From positions 22,111,539-22,175,538 of the forward strand of contig CM067345.1 in assembly GCA_034190875.2 (NCBI GenBank): a DNA stretch of 64,000 bases. The letters are read 5' to 3'. The translations under genes were made by a program, and so were the position numbers. The DNA is from Urechis unicinctus (Eukaryota > Annelida > Polychaeta > Xenopneusta > Urechidae). Each line of letters starts with the position of its first letter. Position 1 is the stretch's first letter. Shown piece by piece: positions 27,278-39,955 of this stretch. A model generated the notes under the pieces. The model did no database searches and was not told the origin of the DNA. It worked only from the letters and a program-made list of their open reading frames with translations.

Positions 27278-27280
<3 letters not shown>

Positions 27281-27362
<82 letters not shown>
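27281..27362. repeat. (TA)n microsatellite
   Basis: About 40 TA repeats between the LINE fragment and the left end of the hAT element. It generates poly-IY frames on both strands. Confidence 0.95.
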
Positions 27363-27368
<6 letters not shown>

Positions 27369-27737
27369 TACAGGGTATTAGCTAGGAATTTTTTTTTACC
27401 AGCAGAAAAAGTGCCGCAAGGAATATTGCGCGGAGCGTGACCAGGTTTCGACGCCACATATCGGACAACGTTGTTCGTAATCGCAACACTTACCTTGACC
27501 ATATTAAAAAAATATATTTTTTCCAAAGGTACATGATGTCTATAAATAGAAAATATATTTGTAATCATGCATTTTAAACTATTCTCTTTGGAACCAGTAA
27601 ATAGTGACATAGAGCTTACATGGCTTTTATTTATGGCCAAAGTAATGTATTTTTTTTAACAAAATACAAAATAAACTTGGCAATAAATCAAACAATGGTA
27701 CAATGTAAGGCAACCAATGTGCGAGTACATTATCCGA

Positions 27738-27955
27738 TCACTTCTCATAATCGTCTAGGGACAGTAAGGAAGTGATCTGCAGCTTGATTAAAGTCATCTT
27801 TTTTTCATAGCTCTGTCTGATGAGCTGCTCCAGTCTTTCGATTGTCAACCTGTTTCTGACACTGGTCTTGATTCGATTTTGAGTCGAAAACACTCTTTCT
27901 GTCTCAGCATTTCCCACCATGACACACAAAGATGCGGCCATCAAACGGAACATGC
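27738..27955 (-). pseudogene. hAT transposase, last exon: C-terminal dimerisation domain
   Basis: Acceptor TTGTTCTCTGCAG|GC is followed by a frame to a TGA at 27738. The residues GNAETERVFSTQNRIKT and VRNRLTIERLEQLI match the conserved hAT C-terminal dimerisation (hATC) signature of the type VS-AE-ERxFS-xNRIKT-xRNRL. Phase fits the preceding exon: one base (T) from donor CACT|GTAAGG at 28282/28281 plus GC gives Cys, then Met-Phe-Arg-Leu. No lesion is seen within this exon, and it is the clearest diagnostic part of the element. Confidence 0.88.
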
Positions 27956-28281
27956 CTGCAGAGAACAAATATTATTAAGTTTTATAGTTATCAAAAATAA
28001 TTGCCTATCAGAATATTTATCACCTGCCTGATAATACAATTTAAAGCATGCAATGAATAAATCTAAACAATTGTGTTCTTGAAACTTCTATCCATGACAT
28101 TTGTCATTAAGTTAATCAGAAAATTTCTACATACTTGGATAAAGGCGTTAGTTTTGATGATTTGCACCCCCAATGGGTCACCAGGCTCTTCAGGCACAGC
28201 ATGTCTGCTATTCCATGCACTAACACTTATTAACAACAAGGTTATATCTGGCAGTTTTTGATATTTAAATTGTCACCTTAC

Positions 28282-28543
28282 AGTGTTTTAAGTCATCTAA
28301 TATAGTCTTGATAATCATATCAGCCATTTGATATTTTCCTACTTTATACCTGTTCTGGTAAACAAGCCTCTTGAATACCATGAACTCCCCCCTGCAGGTG
28401 TCTGCATCAACTACAGGGTGAAACCTTTCAACATTGACATTTGTTTTCTGATCCCCACAGTGCTGGAGAAGCCTCTCCAGATGGTTCAGTCCCCATGTGG
28501 GGAGGTCTCTCTCTTCAGCAGGGTATGCCCTTGGATCGAACAC
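28282..28543 (-). pseudogene. hAT transposase, penultimate exon
   Basis: Acceptor CAATTCTAG|GTG opens in phase 0 with VFDPRAYP and continues through LPTWGLNHLERLLQHCG and RGEFMVFKRLVYQNRY to the donor CACT|GTAAGG. The FDP motif followed by a segment before the dimerisation domain matches the order in ZNF862-like hAT proteins. The exon is 262 nt long and has no stop. A 326-bp intron separates it from the last exon. Confidence 0.8.
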
Positions 28544-28639
28544 CTAGAATTGACGTAATATATGTTAATGCTTCCTCAATTCTTGTTTAATGAGATAAAT
28601 TTTGTTGATGCACATCAAGTGGCTGTGTTCTGTATTAAC

Positions 28640-29129
<490 letters not shown>

Positions 29130-29213
29130 CTGAAAACATCAATGTGTTTTATTAGAAACTCTTAAAGTGTTTTTATAAACGACCCCATCTATTAATCAAT
29201 TAAAACCTCGAAC

Positions 29214-29654
29214 CTGATGATTTAACGATGTAGCGTACTACGATGACCACATGTTTCTCCGGAGTGCGATCAGCTCTCTCATCAACGCCTATGCCTACAA
29301 ATGGTGACTTCCTGAGATCTGCACGCAGATGTTTCACCAGGACACTGTCCTGTCTATTGAGGAGCTGGTTGAAAATGTCTGGACATATGTCACGTTACCA
29401 CTTCTCTGCAGATGCACAGTCTCCTTGACTCCTAAATAAATCCCTCATCAGATGAATCAGGCTAGAGTACGTGCGGTTGGTCACCTCCTCTACTGTCATC
29501 CAATGCACTGCCTTCAGTGCCATCACAACGGTGGCTATCCTGGACTCCCTTTACTTTGGCTAGTCCAGTTTGCACCTGTTGGTGGCCAGATGCATGTGCA
29601 GTTAATGCAATAAGATGAGCTTTACTCTTTGCATGGTCATCTATCGTTTTAGCT
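29214..29654 (-). pseudogene. hAT transposase exon: end of zinc finger and N-terminal catalytic region
   Basis: Acceptor TTTCTGGTTTCCAG|A completes Arg from the previous exon, then AKTIDDHAKSKAHLIAL supplies the two histidines of a C2H2-like TTF/BED-type finger. After a frameshift near 29540-29565 the frame continues IATVVMALKAVHWMTVEEV and SLIHLMRDLF. It then meets a TAA stop at 29395-29397 and reads on as LVKHLRADLRKSPFVGIGVD and KHVVIVVRYI. This last part aligns with the family block (FFSLMVDGSTD ... YVRYV) that carries the first catalytic aspartate. Donor TCATCAG|GTTCGA is weak, but its phase matches the next exon. Confidence 0.82.
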
Positions 29655-29721
29655 CTGGAAACCAGAAAGTGTAATAATGATTGTCAAGGCACTTATTAGT
29701 ATAATAATTGCAAGTTGTATT

Positions 29722-30506
29722 TTAATATACCTTATACAGTATGTTCAGTAAGATGCCATATTTGCCCTTCAGAAAGACAATGTTTGGTGACCGTGTACTA
29801 AGATTTGTAAAAAAATAAATAGAGAGAGGAATATGGGTCAGTGTCATCGTTGAGCCAAGTGAATGTGGCCTGGGAAGAGGACGGTGTGTGCTAGCTTTAT
29901 TTCCGCAACCTACTCGAACAAGATATACCGGAATCACCAAGTGCTTGAGAACTGTCCAACTACCGGCCGCGGAGACGATGTATTTCTCATTTCGCCTGGG
30001 CTTCTTCATTGATACACTATTAATTGATTAAAGCCCACTTAAACAAAACAGGTTACGACATAAACTGAATGAATAGCTCTTATTAAAGGCGCACTGTTAG
30101 CTGTCACGCCCTGTCGCCCCAATACCCCCTCGTGCCTAGGGTGGTAGTGAATGCCATCGAGATGATTTGTGTACGAACAGCGGAAGTCACATATTGCGGC
30201 AATCACTTTCACATTCGGATAACCAGTGGGTGACCATGGGGAAATATATAGAGGATGTGCGTTTGGGGTGGGGTAGAGTAGGTTATATTGGTACCAGTTA
30301 ATACGGTATGTGTTATATCACGGAACGGCACAAATATTGAAAGTTGTGCTTGAACATCTTACATTCCAACAAATTAAATAGAACAGCGATAGGAGCATCG
30401 AAGTTGGCAAGCACCACTGCAAAATTACTTATTTATAATCCAGGCGTATCAGAGAGATTGGGGATGTACACGGTCATTTTGTAAGTTAGGAAATAACAAT
30501 GCTTAC
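29722..30506 (-). other. Large intron of the hAT pseudogene
   Basis: Lies between donor CTACAG|GTAAGC and acceptor TTTCCAG|A. A 95-codon minus frame at 29722-30009 has no recognised domain. A lone TTAAAGGCGCACTG motif at 30083 resembles a TTAA-element end but has no partner. Confidence 0.5.
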
Positions 30507-30855
30507 CTGTAGTTTCGTGATCCCTGTGCTAAAGCTGATCCATTTTTGATGGTACGGCAGACCTTGCAATACATTACATCAGACTGTTGATCGTGATGCA
30601 GCCATTTGAACTCGGTCAACCACCAATCCTGGAACTTTCGCTCGTATGGATAGTACAACTTTTTCTTTTTGTGTGTTCCTGATGATGGCCCCTTGCTTTG
30701 TTGTGCTGTGTTTTGCTCTGTTGCGGCGATATGGACAGGATGGCAGGATCACTTGCTTTAAGTGGGGTTGGAGGAGAGCTTGACGTCTCTCGGGGAGACG
30801 TTGACTCCTCTGGGCTTGTTGCTGGCGGATCACGGTTGTTAACTTCATCTCTTTT
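30507..30855 (-). pseudogene. hAT transposase exon: Ser/Pro-rich region and zinc-finger cysteines
   Basis: Acceptor TTGCCACATAG|AAA opens with KRDEVNNRDPPATSPEE and TSSSPPTPLKASDPAIL, a low-complexity linker. A frameshift near 30720 leads into KKKKLYYPYERKFQDWW, then DVMYCKVCRTIKNGSALAQ, giving the C-x2-C half of the finger. It ends in a strong donor, CTACAG|GTAAGC. Together with the next exon the finger is C-x2-C-x23-H-x5-H, followed by catalytic sequence, the domain order of ZNF862-like proteins. Confidence 0.8.
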
Positions 30856-31033
30856 CTATGTGGCAAAATAGTAACACTTGCTAGACACGTGTCTAATCAT
30901 TTAATCAATTATTTTAAGAGGCGGTCTTCAAGAAAATCCATTGTGCGATTGGAAGGATAACTAATCATTTGGGCTTTAAATTAAAATTCAAAAGGCCTTT
31001 TAACAACTGAAACAAATTTCAGTGTTAGCTTAC

Positions 31034-31120
31034 CTTTTGAATGAAAAACGAGTCAATTGCCGGATATTTCGATGTCCTTGTGGAGGAGATTTTTTGATTT
31101 TTTTTTTAAGCTGTCTTTTC
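31034..31120 (-). pseudogene. Possible first exon of the hAT transposase
   Basis: A frame ending at donor CAAAAG|GTAAGC (31034/31033) reads SKYPAIDSFFIQK in phase 0, which fits the next exon's start. The IDSFF cluster resembles the PIP-box-like N-terminus often seen in these proteins. No ATG lies in this frame: a TAA occurs just before an A10 run, so a slip in that run may have broken it. Tentative. Confidence 0.4.
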
Positions 31121-31520
31121 CATATCGCGTGCTGACCTGTGCGCTTCCAAATTGGCGTGTGTTGTACTGAAGATCGTGGGCAGTAACGGACCCGGTCGCT
31201 GTGAACGCACATACCCAGTTTGGCAGGCGTTGTCTCGCAGATGCGTCGTTCATATTGGAGGAAACAATAGTTCGAGGCTCAAATAATGACGAAACAAGCG
31301 AGTCCTTTCATTCCGTAGCGCCGCTTCCATTTGAATGGAGTTTGACATCATTTCAACTGGTCATACATAAAACGCCTGTCGACTGTGGTTAGTTCCGTAT
31401 TCTCATGCACCCAAACCCCTCCAATATACAACGTTCTTGCTTGCGCTGCATCTTTGAATATCTCCCCTTGCCGAGATAATTAAGTCTAGCTATGCGCAGT
31501 AATTGTCATCAGCTACATGT

Positions 31521-31718
31521 TATATATATATATTAATATATATATTGATATATATATATAGAGATATATATATAGAGATATATATATATAGAGAGATATA
31601 GATATATATATAGAGATAGATAGAGATATCTATAGAGATATATATCTCTAGATAGAGAGAGAGAGATATATATCTAGATAGAGATATATAGAGAGATCTA
31701 TATCTCTCTAGAGAGATC

Positions 31719-31772
<54 letters not shown>

Positions 31773-31787
31773 GAGAGATCTAGAGAG

Positions 31788-31856
<69 letters not shown>

Positions 31857-31865
31857 GAGAGGATA

Positions 31866-31896
<31 letters not shown>

Positions 31897-31981
31897 CTCT
31901 CTCTATATCTCTCTCTATCTATCTATCTATATCTCTCTCTATCTATCTATATCTATCTCTGTGTGTGTGTGTGTGTGTGTT
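31521..31981. repeat. Composite TA / GA / CT / GT microsatellite
   Basis: A 460-bp block grades from (TA)n through GATA and GAGA to long (CT)n and finally (GT)n, with embedded AGAGATCT palindromes. It may have swallowed the missing right end of the hAT element. Confidence 0.95.
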
Positions 31982-32239
31982 TGTGGTACCCCGACGTTGT
32001 AGTTGTAGTTTCACCAGACAACTTGTTCGCAATCGTACGTCGGGATCCGAACATATTGTTGATGTGATGACGATGTTGAAGTGTGTCTCAGTGTGGAGTA
32101 GAGGTTTATAGAAGTCTGTCTCTGTCAAGTGTTCTGTGCTTATTGCAAAATGATCTTACACCAGTCCACATTCAGAAGAGCCCACTGCTTCTGGAAACCT
32201 GTGGGCGGAGGTTAGTTGGTGCTGCCAAGTGTGTTGTTG
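31982..32239. other. Unique non-coding stretch
   Basis: Short frames only. No recognisable feature. Confidence 0.5.
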
Positions 32240-32330
32240 CAGCTGTCAGCCAGTGTTTAACCTTTACGATAGCCGGATGGTCGCGGGTTCGAGCCCGGTA
32301 ATGGTGCTGTGTGAGTTCAGGAATCTGAAA
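32240..32330 (+). mobile_element. tRNA-like SINE head (fragment)
   Basis: GGATGGTCGCGGGTTCGAGCC contains a match to the Pol III B box (GGTTCGANNCC) at 32286-32296. It is preceded by a degenerate A-box-like TTTACGATAGCCGG. GTCGCGGGTTCGAGCCCGG is typical of tRNA-derived SINE heads. No cloverleaf acceptor stem is evident, so it is not called a tRNA gene. Confidence 0.45.
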
Positions 32331-33304
32331 TCATATCCCTCATTCCTCATCATCATAATCATCTTCTTTAATTATCATCGTCATCTTGATTATCGACATG
32401 TCACCATTATTACAGTCTGGCTCCCAAAGAGAGGTCTATACCTACAACCGTTGGCCATCACATACATCTGTTGAAAGGAATCAGCTTGATGTCCGTCAGT
32501 GTACATATTTTATCGCCTGAAAATTGATTACTTCAATGTAAGATTTTGACCCGAAGTCATTTATACTAAAACCAAGTTCTGCAAAGATGTCAGTTATTTT
32601 GGGGATTTGTAATTGAAAGCAATTAGCTAGCTCCATAAAAGATGCCTGTTTCAGCGATGTTGAGAAATGCTTACAGTGTTTCCGTTTTTGTCTTGTAACC
32701 CGATTGTAACCCTTATTTTATATTGGGAAACGAAATCATCGATAAATGGCCCTCGAACCTTGTTTGCAAAAATGTGCTAACGAATATCGACCGGGTCGAG
32801 TATTAGCTCAGGCGCAGTTCTAGTATTTTCTGGTATTATCACTCGACCAGTATTCAGCTAGTCTATCACATGCCATTTTAGGTCTATTTATCATTTCCCG
32901 TTTTAAAAAAGTCAGCGGCAATGTGCTGACGTCACCAAATAGCTGGGGTCAACTTTTGGCCTATTTACGGATATTAAAAACTAATAGGGGATCCGATTTT
33001 TGTTCACAGCTGAATTGTTGGGATCCTCCGTGGCATGTACCTTTAACCATAGCGTTCATACGTTCGTGACATCTGACCTCTGAAAAACATTGTCGGTATG
33101 TCTGGTCCATATAGAGGTCAAATTCAAAGGGGACATATGCATGATTTTTGATTTTCCACTCAATTCTAAGATCCTTTTACAACATTTGCATGGACTACAT
33201 AATGTACCAAATCATGTTTATTTTAAAGTTCCCAAGGGTCGAGGTTTCTCAAGTGAGAGCTATGGGTTGGTTCTATCTTGGTGATGGAAATCCATTTCAA
33301 TCAT

Positions 33305-33365
33305 CCTTATTTAGCGCCGTCGCCGAAGCCAAAGGGTCGCGAGTTCGACTCCCGTGATGATAATA
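33305..33365 (+). mobile_element. Second tRNA-like SINE head (fragment)
   Basis: An A-box-like TTAGCGCCGTCG (about 33311) is followed 30 bp later by GGGTCGCGAGTTCGACTCCC, a good B box with the same GTCGCG lead-in as the copy 1 kb to the left. Same orientation as that copy. The downstream tail is not recognisable. Confidence 0.45.
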
Positions 33366-36300
33366 TGTGGGCGATTGGGCACCTTGTGTTCCAGTGCTAA
33401 CATCATTCTCACTACTCCTTGTCTAACAAGGACGGAAGATGTCGTGACACTCAACTGCTTTGTTTATCAATATAAGCCAGGCGTATTCTTTGCTGACGTG
33501 AAAGTCCGGTATCTGGCGACCTTTTCCCACCATGTTATGAATGACGCACGGCCATCTGTCGATTCCATGTCATTTTCGCTGTCCGTTTCTCATCCAGTAC
33601 CATCTTTGACGCCACCATGACTTGTATTTCGTTTCCCCTGGATGTTATATTTGTGAAGTAAGTTCAGTGAAATGACGGGGGTAAAGCACTGTTAAAAGAC
33701 CAACTAACTATGAAATTTGTCTTCATTCCATATCGGTTGTGAAATATGCCAATATATTGCACTGTTAATGACCTCGACGAGTACATTTTGGTTTTTATCA
33801 ATGGTTATCTAAAACTCATGTTCCTTTTTCTTCCTCAACCCGATGCTTCCCATAGATAACTGCCTATCTCCTGTCAGTCCGAGGTTACAGAAGGTATTGG
33901 ACGCTCATTTTTGTAATATTTAAGAAATTCAGCCGGGAAGTCCGCAGTCCGCGTGTTGACTCGGCATCCTCTGGATATGTGGTCCACCTGCCGGTCGGTC
34001 GGGGTGCAGGTAGCAATGTAACGCCGGCAAAATCGATTTTCTTTTTTTGGGAGGAGCTGTAAATCTCTATTCTTCAAAGTGCGGTATATGTGGGTTTGGC
34101 AGGTATTAATCTTCATGGTATGGTCGCTCCATGGCCGGTTAATTCATTGATCAATTCCTTTCTGACAAGTTGCCTTGCCAATCAATGTGCTATGACCTTT
34201 CAGCGCGTCGTCTCGTTCCTCATGGAAGCGTCTAAATCAGTATTCAAGTGGGTCAGACAAGAGGGAATCTATCCACTCATGACATTGAACGTTTGTGTCT
34301 CAGGGTACCCATATAGCTGTTTGACGAGCGGACGACTTTGTCCCTTTGTATGTTTCGTCCTTTGATGTATGAAATTGACATGTTGATAGTGTGTAAGAAA
34401 TTCAATTGGATGAATGGAACCCACGCTCATTAGTGTAGTCCGCTGGACTCGATATGCACTAATACAACCAAGATATGAGTTGGATAGCAGTGACAAACTT
34501 ACAGTTCCTTTTATTGAACTAGTAATTAGACAGTATTTTTTATCTTCAAACTTATTGACCACACAACCTTGTCTACTCAGTTATTGGTAATTTTATCAAA
34601 TATAAGCATGCTCGGTTAAACGCTGTTCTTGCCAAAACCCATAATCGTTGGTAACTTTCGTTATCATTTAAGATTCCGTAGCACGACCTATATCCACCAT
34701 GGCCGTTATCATAAGGCTAACCACCACACGCCCTGACGCACAAGTGACGTCACTGCCATCTCAGAACGACCCCGCCCCTCGACTGATGCTAGGCGAGTAC
34801 AGTCAACCTTTATCCCTCCCCGAGCACCGTCTCTTCGTGCTGCTGACGCTGATGCTGGCGGTCAATGCAGACGTGGGGATGTGAGCTGGCATGATTTTGA
34901 CAGTGGAGTGAAGTTAGAATGTGTTAAGCAATATGTGTTTTCATCACGGTGCTTGTAACCAATACAGCTGATTGAAATCGCCACCGTATGGGGTAGTCTG
35001 ATGCTGGTATGGTTACATCTCGTATTTTCTTGTTTTACATGGCATAGCAAGTTGATACTCAGCATATTTATCATGTTCAGTGATGAGGATGAGTGAAGAC
35101 ATTATCATCCCCGCTATGATGTCAACTCAATGTACACTAGATGATGGAAAAGATACTGACTATCAACTTATTAAAAGGTGTGACGTGCACCTCGCACCTC
35201 TTCTTGTAGTGACCCGTCTATTTTAAGTGCTTTGCTATCCTTATATAGATGAGTGTATCCTCGCCGACTGCAGAATTCTCGGTAATTGTAAAGGAATTAC
35301 AAACCTTCTTAGGTCGGAGGCGTCAACGCCAGCTGGTGTGTGCTGATTACATTATCCTGCCGGGCGTAACCTGCTTCCCATTAAGACGGACATATTGTAT
35401 ACACTTGCCAACTAACCGTATGCTGCATGCTCACTTAAGTCATAACGCTACATATCCGACTACTTACATCAGCCTTTTGTGGACTCGTTGGGTTTCTAAA
35501 ACTTGCCAAGCAGACCCTCATTTCCATGAAGCTTTAGTAAGTTCGATTTTTCGGCCATGTTCCTAAATCCATGCATCATCAGAATTGAATGCCTTATTTG
35601 AATCCCACATTCGCTGCTCTCGCTTCTCAGCGCTTCCTGTTGAGATTTGTACAAGCTACGCCTTCATCTCAATTTGCTAACCTCTTAGATTCTATCTCGG
35701 TCTGCTTCCAAACCTACTCTGCTCTTACCGCCTCATGCATTATTCATAAAGTCATCTCAATGACGTCACCAGGATCCCTCGTCACTAGGCATACTTTCCG
35801 CAGTTGTTTAGTTGACAATTGAGTGATTAGTTCGAGCTCGGGCGTCCCGTCCGGCGTCACTTCCGGCTTCTGGTTACTCCATGGCTGCCAATCATTCGAA
35901 ACTCCATCGCTTGTCCACGGTCAACTGTGCCATTGTATCACGCGTGTGCTTTGCTCAAAACACATTCTACAATTCCCATCGAACTATTATTGCATGAACT
36001 GATTAACCGAATGCACCAGTCAATCCCTAAAATAGCTTGCGATATGCTGGTGATGAGTTTTCACTGGCATTATTTTTATTTCGTCAGATGCGATAGAGCT
36101 ATCTTGCGTTGGGTTGGCACGTTGTGCGTGTGTGTGCGGGGGGGGGGGGGTGGGCGGTAGTCATCTGGTGAGCGTTCGCAGTGAAGGAGTAGGGAATATA
36201 TTGCATCAATCATTTACATATCCACTATAGCTCTTTAAAGCCGATAGCAAAATGTTAACCACCCCGTGACCACCCCAAACTATACAACTAATTGCCATAG

Positions 36301-37145
36301 TCAATAAAACATTTCCTGACTGGTCCGACTATCTTGCTCAGCGGCGCAATGTTTATTTCCGCTGTTTTTACTCCCTCTGGTGACAATGACATTTGTTGAG
36401 TGTTTACGTCACAATCTGGTGGCATTTGCCAAATTAGAAGCTTTCTTCGCGGCCTATCCTTCGACGGATTCCACAGCAATACTCTCAATTCCAATTGAGT
36501 AATCTTCAAAGTAAAATCTCAGCGGTAATTACTTCCCTTCTCGAGGTTTAAAACCTACTTCTTTATGATACGAAGGAATGCGGGTCGAAGTGAAATACTT
36601 GCATGGAATGAATGAAGTGTTCCCTGAGGTAGCCAGGATTCTATCAGCTTATCACTTCATCGCATTATGAGGAAGCTGCTGTGCTGTTATTGCGTTCGGT
36701 TTTCGCACAGCTGGTGCATGCGTTTTGTGGAATGAGAGATTTCCTCTGAATCTATTCGCACAGCCCTCCGTTACTTAAGAACTGCTTGATTACATCACAT
36801 GTGTTAATCAGGGAAGTATAACTTGTCATGGGGCTGCTACTGCGGTTGGCTCATCACCCGCTAGGGTAGATGGGACTAAAGAGGATTCGGCGGGGTCTGT
36901 TCAGTCTATAACATCACCAGACATTTAAACTTCGGGGAGTCTGTTGTATAAATGGGGTCATGGTTTCTGTCACACGCGCTTGTTGCAGACCAGTATGATC
37001 CGAGCCGCATTGATGAATAACGTAATAGATCAGTAGTATTGTTGTTATAGTTCCCGAACGATGGTCCAAGGTTGGATTGATGGTTTACCTGCTTACATTT
37101 TTCATTGGTGGTTTTGATGGTATTCATGAGTTAACTTGGCTAATG
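33366..37145. other. Mostly unique stretch
   Basis: No mobile element or RNA gene is recognised. Frames at 34090-34365, 35249-35566 and 35927-36160 lack domains. One Kozak-type ATG frame at 34699 is listed separately. A G12 run lies at about 36139. Confidence 0.45.
34699..34884 (+). CDS. Candidate small ORF or exon with strong Kozak ATG
   Basis: CCACCATGG, a near-perfect vertebrate-type Kozak context, opens 61 codons. The protein has an arginine/proline-rich first half and a hydrophobic stretch, HRLFVLLTLMLAVNADVG, just before the stop. A donor-like GGGGAT|GTGAGC overlaps the end, so it could be an exon cut in a membrane or signal segment. No family is recognised, and a chance frame of this length is quite possible. 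Confidence 0.25.
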   Translation: MAVIIRLTTTRPDAQVTSLPSQNDPAPRLMLGEYSQPLSLPEHRLFVLLTLMLAVNADVGM

Positions 37146-37147
37146 GG

Positions 37148-37485
37148 TTGAATGAGGCAGCGAGCACCTCTATTTGTTGTACTCGTCAAGCTGCGTTACC
37201 AAGGTAATCGTGTAATCTCCCAGCAGCGTTACCACCGTACAGCGAGCACCTCTGTTGGCATGCACTCGCCATGCAGTGTTACCAGCGTACAGCGACCACC
37301 TCCGTTCACGTGTACTCGCCATGCAGCGTTACCAACGTACAGCGAGCACCGCCGTTCGCATGTACTCACCATGCAGCGTTACCAACGTACAGCGAGCGCC
37401 TCTGTTTGCGTGTATTTGTCAAGCCAGCATTGCCAACGTACAGCACGCAGAGCACCTCTGCTCGCCTGTATTTGTGTCGCCAGCG
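37148..37485. repeat. 50-bp minisatellite, about 6.5 copies
   Basis: The unit is ACAGCGAGCACCTCTGTT, GCATGTACTCGCCATGCAG, CGTTACCAACGT. The left end is diverged. Three overlapping plus frames (37152-37521) are open because of the repeat. Confidence 0.9.
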
Positions 37486-39734
37486 TTCGAAGGCACTGAA
37501 CTTATAGTGGTAGCTTATTAAGCGCAGTCTCAACTCGATTCACCTTTGTGGTGCAGCTGAATAAGTGACCGAGAAAGAGGTCTAATGTGCTTGTGGTAAT
37601 GATCAGTGCGACTCGGTACAGACGACTTATACGGCTAATACATGACTTGGTGGGAGAGCTGAAAGCGAAGAGCTGCACGAGGTGGTTACAGCGGAGGGTG
37701 TGTGATAATGGAGGGTAGTAATGAGCCAACCAATATATCCCTCTCACTGCTAATGGTCCTTCTCGGCACCAACACACATACCACCCTTTACGACAGGCGG
37801 CGCCACTTCTTTTTTTTTGTGCTACGCGCAAGCATACCCAACCTCATGCTGGCCTAACGTACAGTTCCAACCTCTATTTGGGAAAGGCGCGGGATTGTGG
37901 ATGACTTGCAGTTTTCACTATTTTGTTATATTGTACGTACATGTTTTGTGATGTATGAGTTGGTGGGTAGTATCTTTTAGTGCAGTCTTCTCTCGCGTTT
38001 TGTCGTAATCGGATGGATTCCACCAGACTAAGAGGCTTTATGTTTGTCTATGCCTTTCATATCACTATTTGCGTTCCCTTTGATCATGTCCGGTCATCCA
38101 TCAGCGATATCGGTCATTGTGCAGTTCAAGCTTGGCTACCACGCCCTTCTAGAATTGTCGTCATTTCCTTTAAAAAAAATCCCGCACATTGGAGATCCAT
38201 CAAGCGTATGTATTGTATTCTGACTTGAGGCGCCTGCAGGTCATAATGTTCTTTTGTGTTCTTCTTTCATCTATGATATAACAGGAGACACATGTGTGTG
38301 TGGGGGCTGGGAATGGGGGCTATCTTGTTATTGTCACCTTATACGCCACGCGATCTAGCCGGAAGGATGTCACAGAGAGCTGTGTTCTTATGGAGGATCA
38401 CATAGGTTAATGTCTAATGTGTAAGGCTCGCCGGAGGTCGTTCAACACATGAAGACCCTTTCTGAGTCAGATATCAAGCGCTGCTACTGATAATGATATA
38501 TTCATCAATTTCTCAGCGCCTCATCCAACACTTCCTTTGTGATGTTATCTGCCCATCTACCCTCGCTGTCATCGCTCCTAATATTGAACGAGGGTAGACG
38601 TCATGGGATGAGGCTGGTGTGGTTTAAAGGACTAACGATGTAAGGTCGAGATTATAGCCGTTCCGTCGAGGAAGGGTTGTGATTAGCAGAAGATCCCATT
38701 TTCCTTATCCTCGCTGTTACCTGTAAGATATTATAATGGCAGTCGATAGTTGTATGAATACACACCTGTCACTTTTACCGCAGGTGTTCTATCAAGCCGC
38801 GTCCTCTTCACCTCAAACGAGCTTCATTAATCAAATCAATTCACCAAACATCGATACGTGAGGGAGTGGGATACCGAGCGCCGAGTAGGATACCGAGCGC
38901 GACACATTCATCATCAGATGTGATTCCCTGGTGTGGTGCGGCGCCCAGGTGTGGTTTTGTGGTGTGTCTAGCAATGACGTCATGATTGTAGAGGAGATTT
39001 CTAGGGGGAAGCCGATGGGGATCGTGGTCGTGTTTGCCTCGTGTCTAATCGTGCCTACGGCGGTACCGTACCGGACGTGAAAGGCCTACAATACCTTCCA
39101 GTGAATACCATGATGTTGCCTGATGTAACACGTGTATAATGTTGTGACGAAAGAGCTTAATGACGTGACCTATATAACGTTTACTCCGTCACAAATGTTC
39201 GCTGCGTCGCTATGACGTGTCATGCGGATGTCTGGGAACTGCGATACGCTGCAAGTGTACTTCTCCTAGCTGTGACGTTTATTCTCGTTGTGCTGTGAGA
39301 CATGAAGTGTGAAATACTGTTAGTGTGAAATAACAAGTGTCAGTAGGACATTGCCAGTATGTTTCTGGTAACTTTGACGTAACAGTTATATGAAGTAACA
39401 AATGGATTCCGCGGTATCGAGGCCTTATAACTAACCACATATGATTACGTTACATCTCCTGCATAGTTATGAGCTGGCATTATTTCTGTGCCGTAAGACA
39501 GATGGTACGTGCGGAGAGCCGAACTGATTGGATTAGATGAAATTAAAGCAGGCAAAGCCGCCATTAACTCGACATCGCTCTGCCACAGGTTGCCATGGTA
39601 ATAGCTCATCAAGCCCCTGAAGCCCTAATGAGCGGATCTCTTTTGTGGTTCATTTGCCTTCAAGGTCATTCTCAAGGTCATTAAATACTCCCCGGTTGGG
39701 CCATACGAGCGGAAATCTTGCCGGCGTGCAGCAT
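37486..39734. other. Unique non-coding stretch
   Basis: No recognised domain occurs in the frames at 37502-37831 (minus) or 37980-38228 (plus). No repeats of note. Confidence 0.5.
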
Positions 39735-39788
39735 TCATCGCTTGCTCATACCGTATGTGGATCATTTGCCGGTATGAGCAAGCGATGA
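39735..39788. repeat. Perfect 19-bp inverted repeat with 16-nt loop
   Basis: TCATCGCTTGCTCATACCG (39735-39753) and its exact reverse complement (39770-39788) flank the loop TATGTGGATCATTTGC. The fold is the size of a short pre-miRNA-like hairpin, but the stem is perfect and short, so no RNA gene is claimed. Confidence 0.9.
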
Positions 39789-39799
39789 CTTGAATTACA

Positions 39800-39955
39800 G
39801 ATAACATGTCAGATAACTGTCTGGAAGTGACATATAACAGTTCTATAACAGACTGGAAGTGACATATAACAGTCCTGTATAAGATTGGAAGTGACGTATA
39901 ACAGTCCTGTAAAAAACTAGAAGTGGTATTCTTTAACAGACTAGGAGTGACGTAA
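39800..39955. repeat. Degenerate ~34-bp tandem repeat, about 4 copies
   Basis: The repeated core is GGAAGTGACATATAACAG followed by TCCTGTATAAGA-like sequence. Copies differ by small indels. Confidence 0.7.

Noticed and set aside
30083-30100. TTAAAGGCGCACTG as a TTAA-transposon end
   Set aside because: No inverted partner was found within several kb; the same holds for TTAAAGGTACATGCC (minus strand, 33046) and TTAAAGGCCCACAC (42776).
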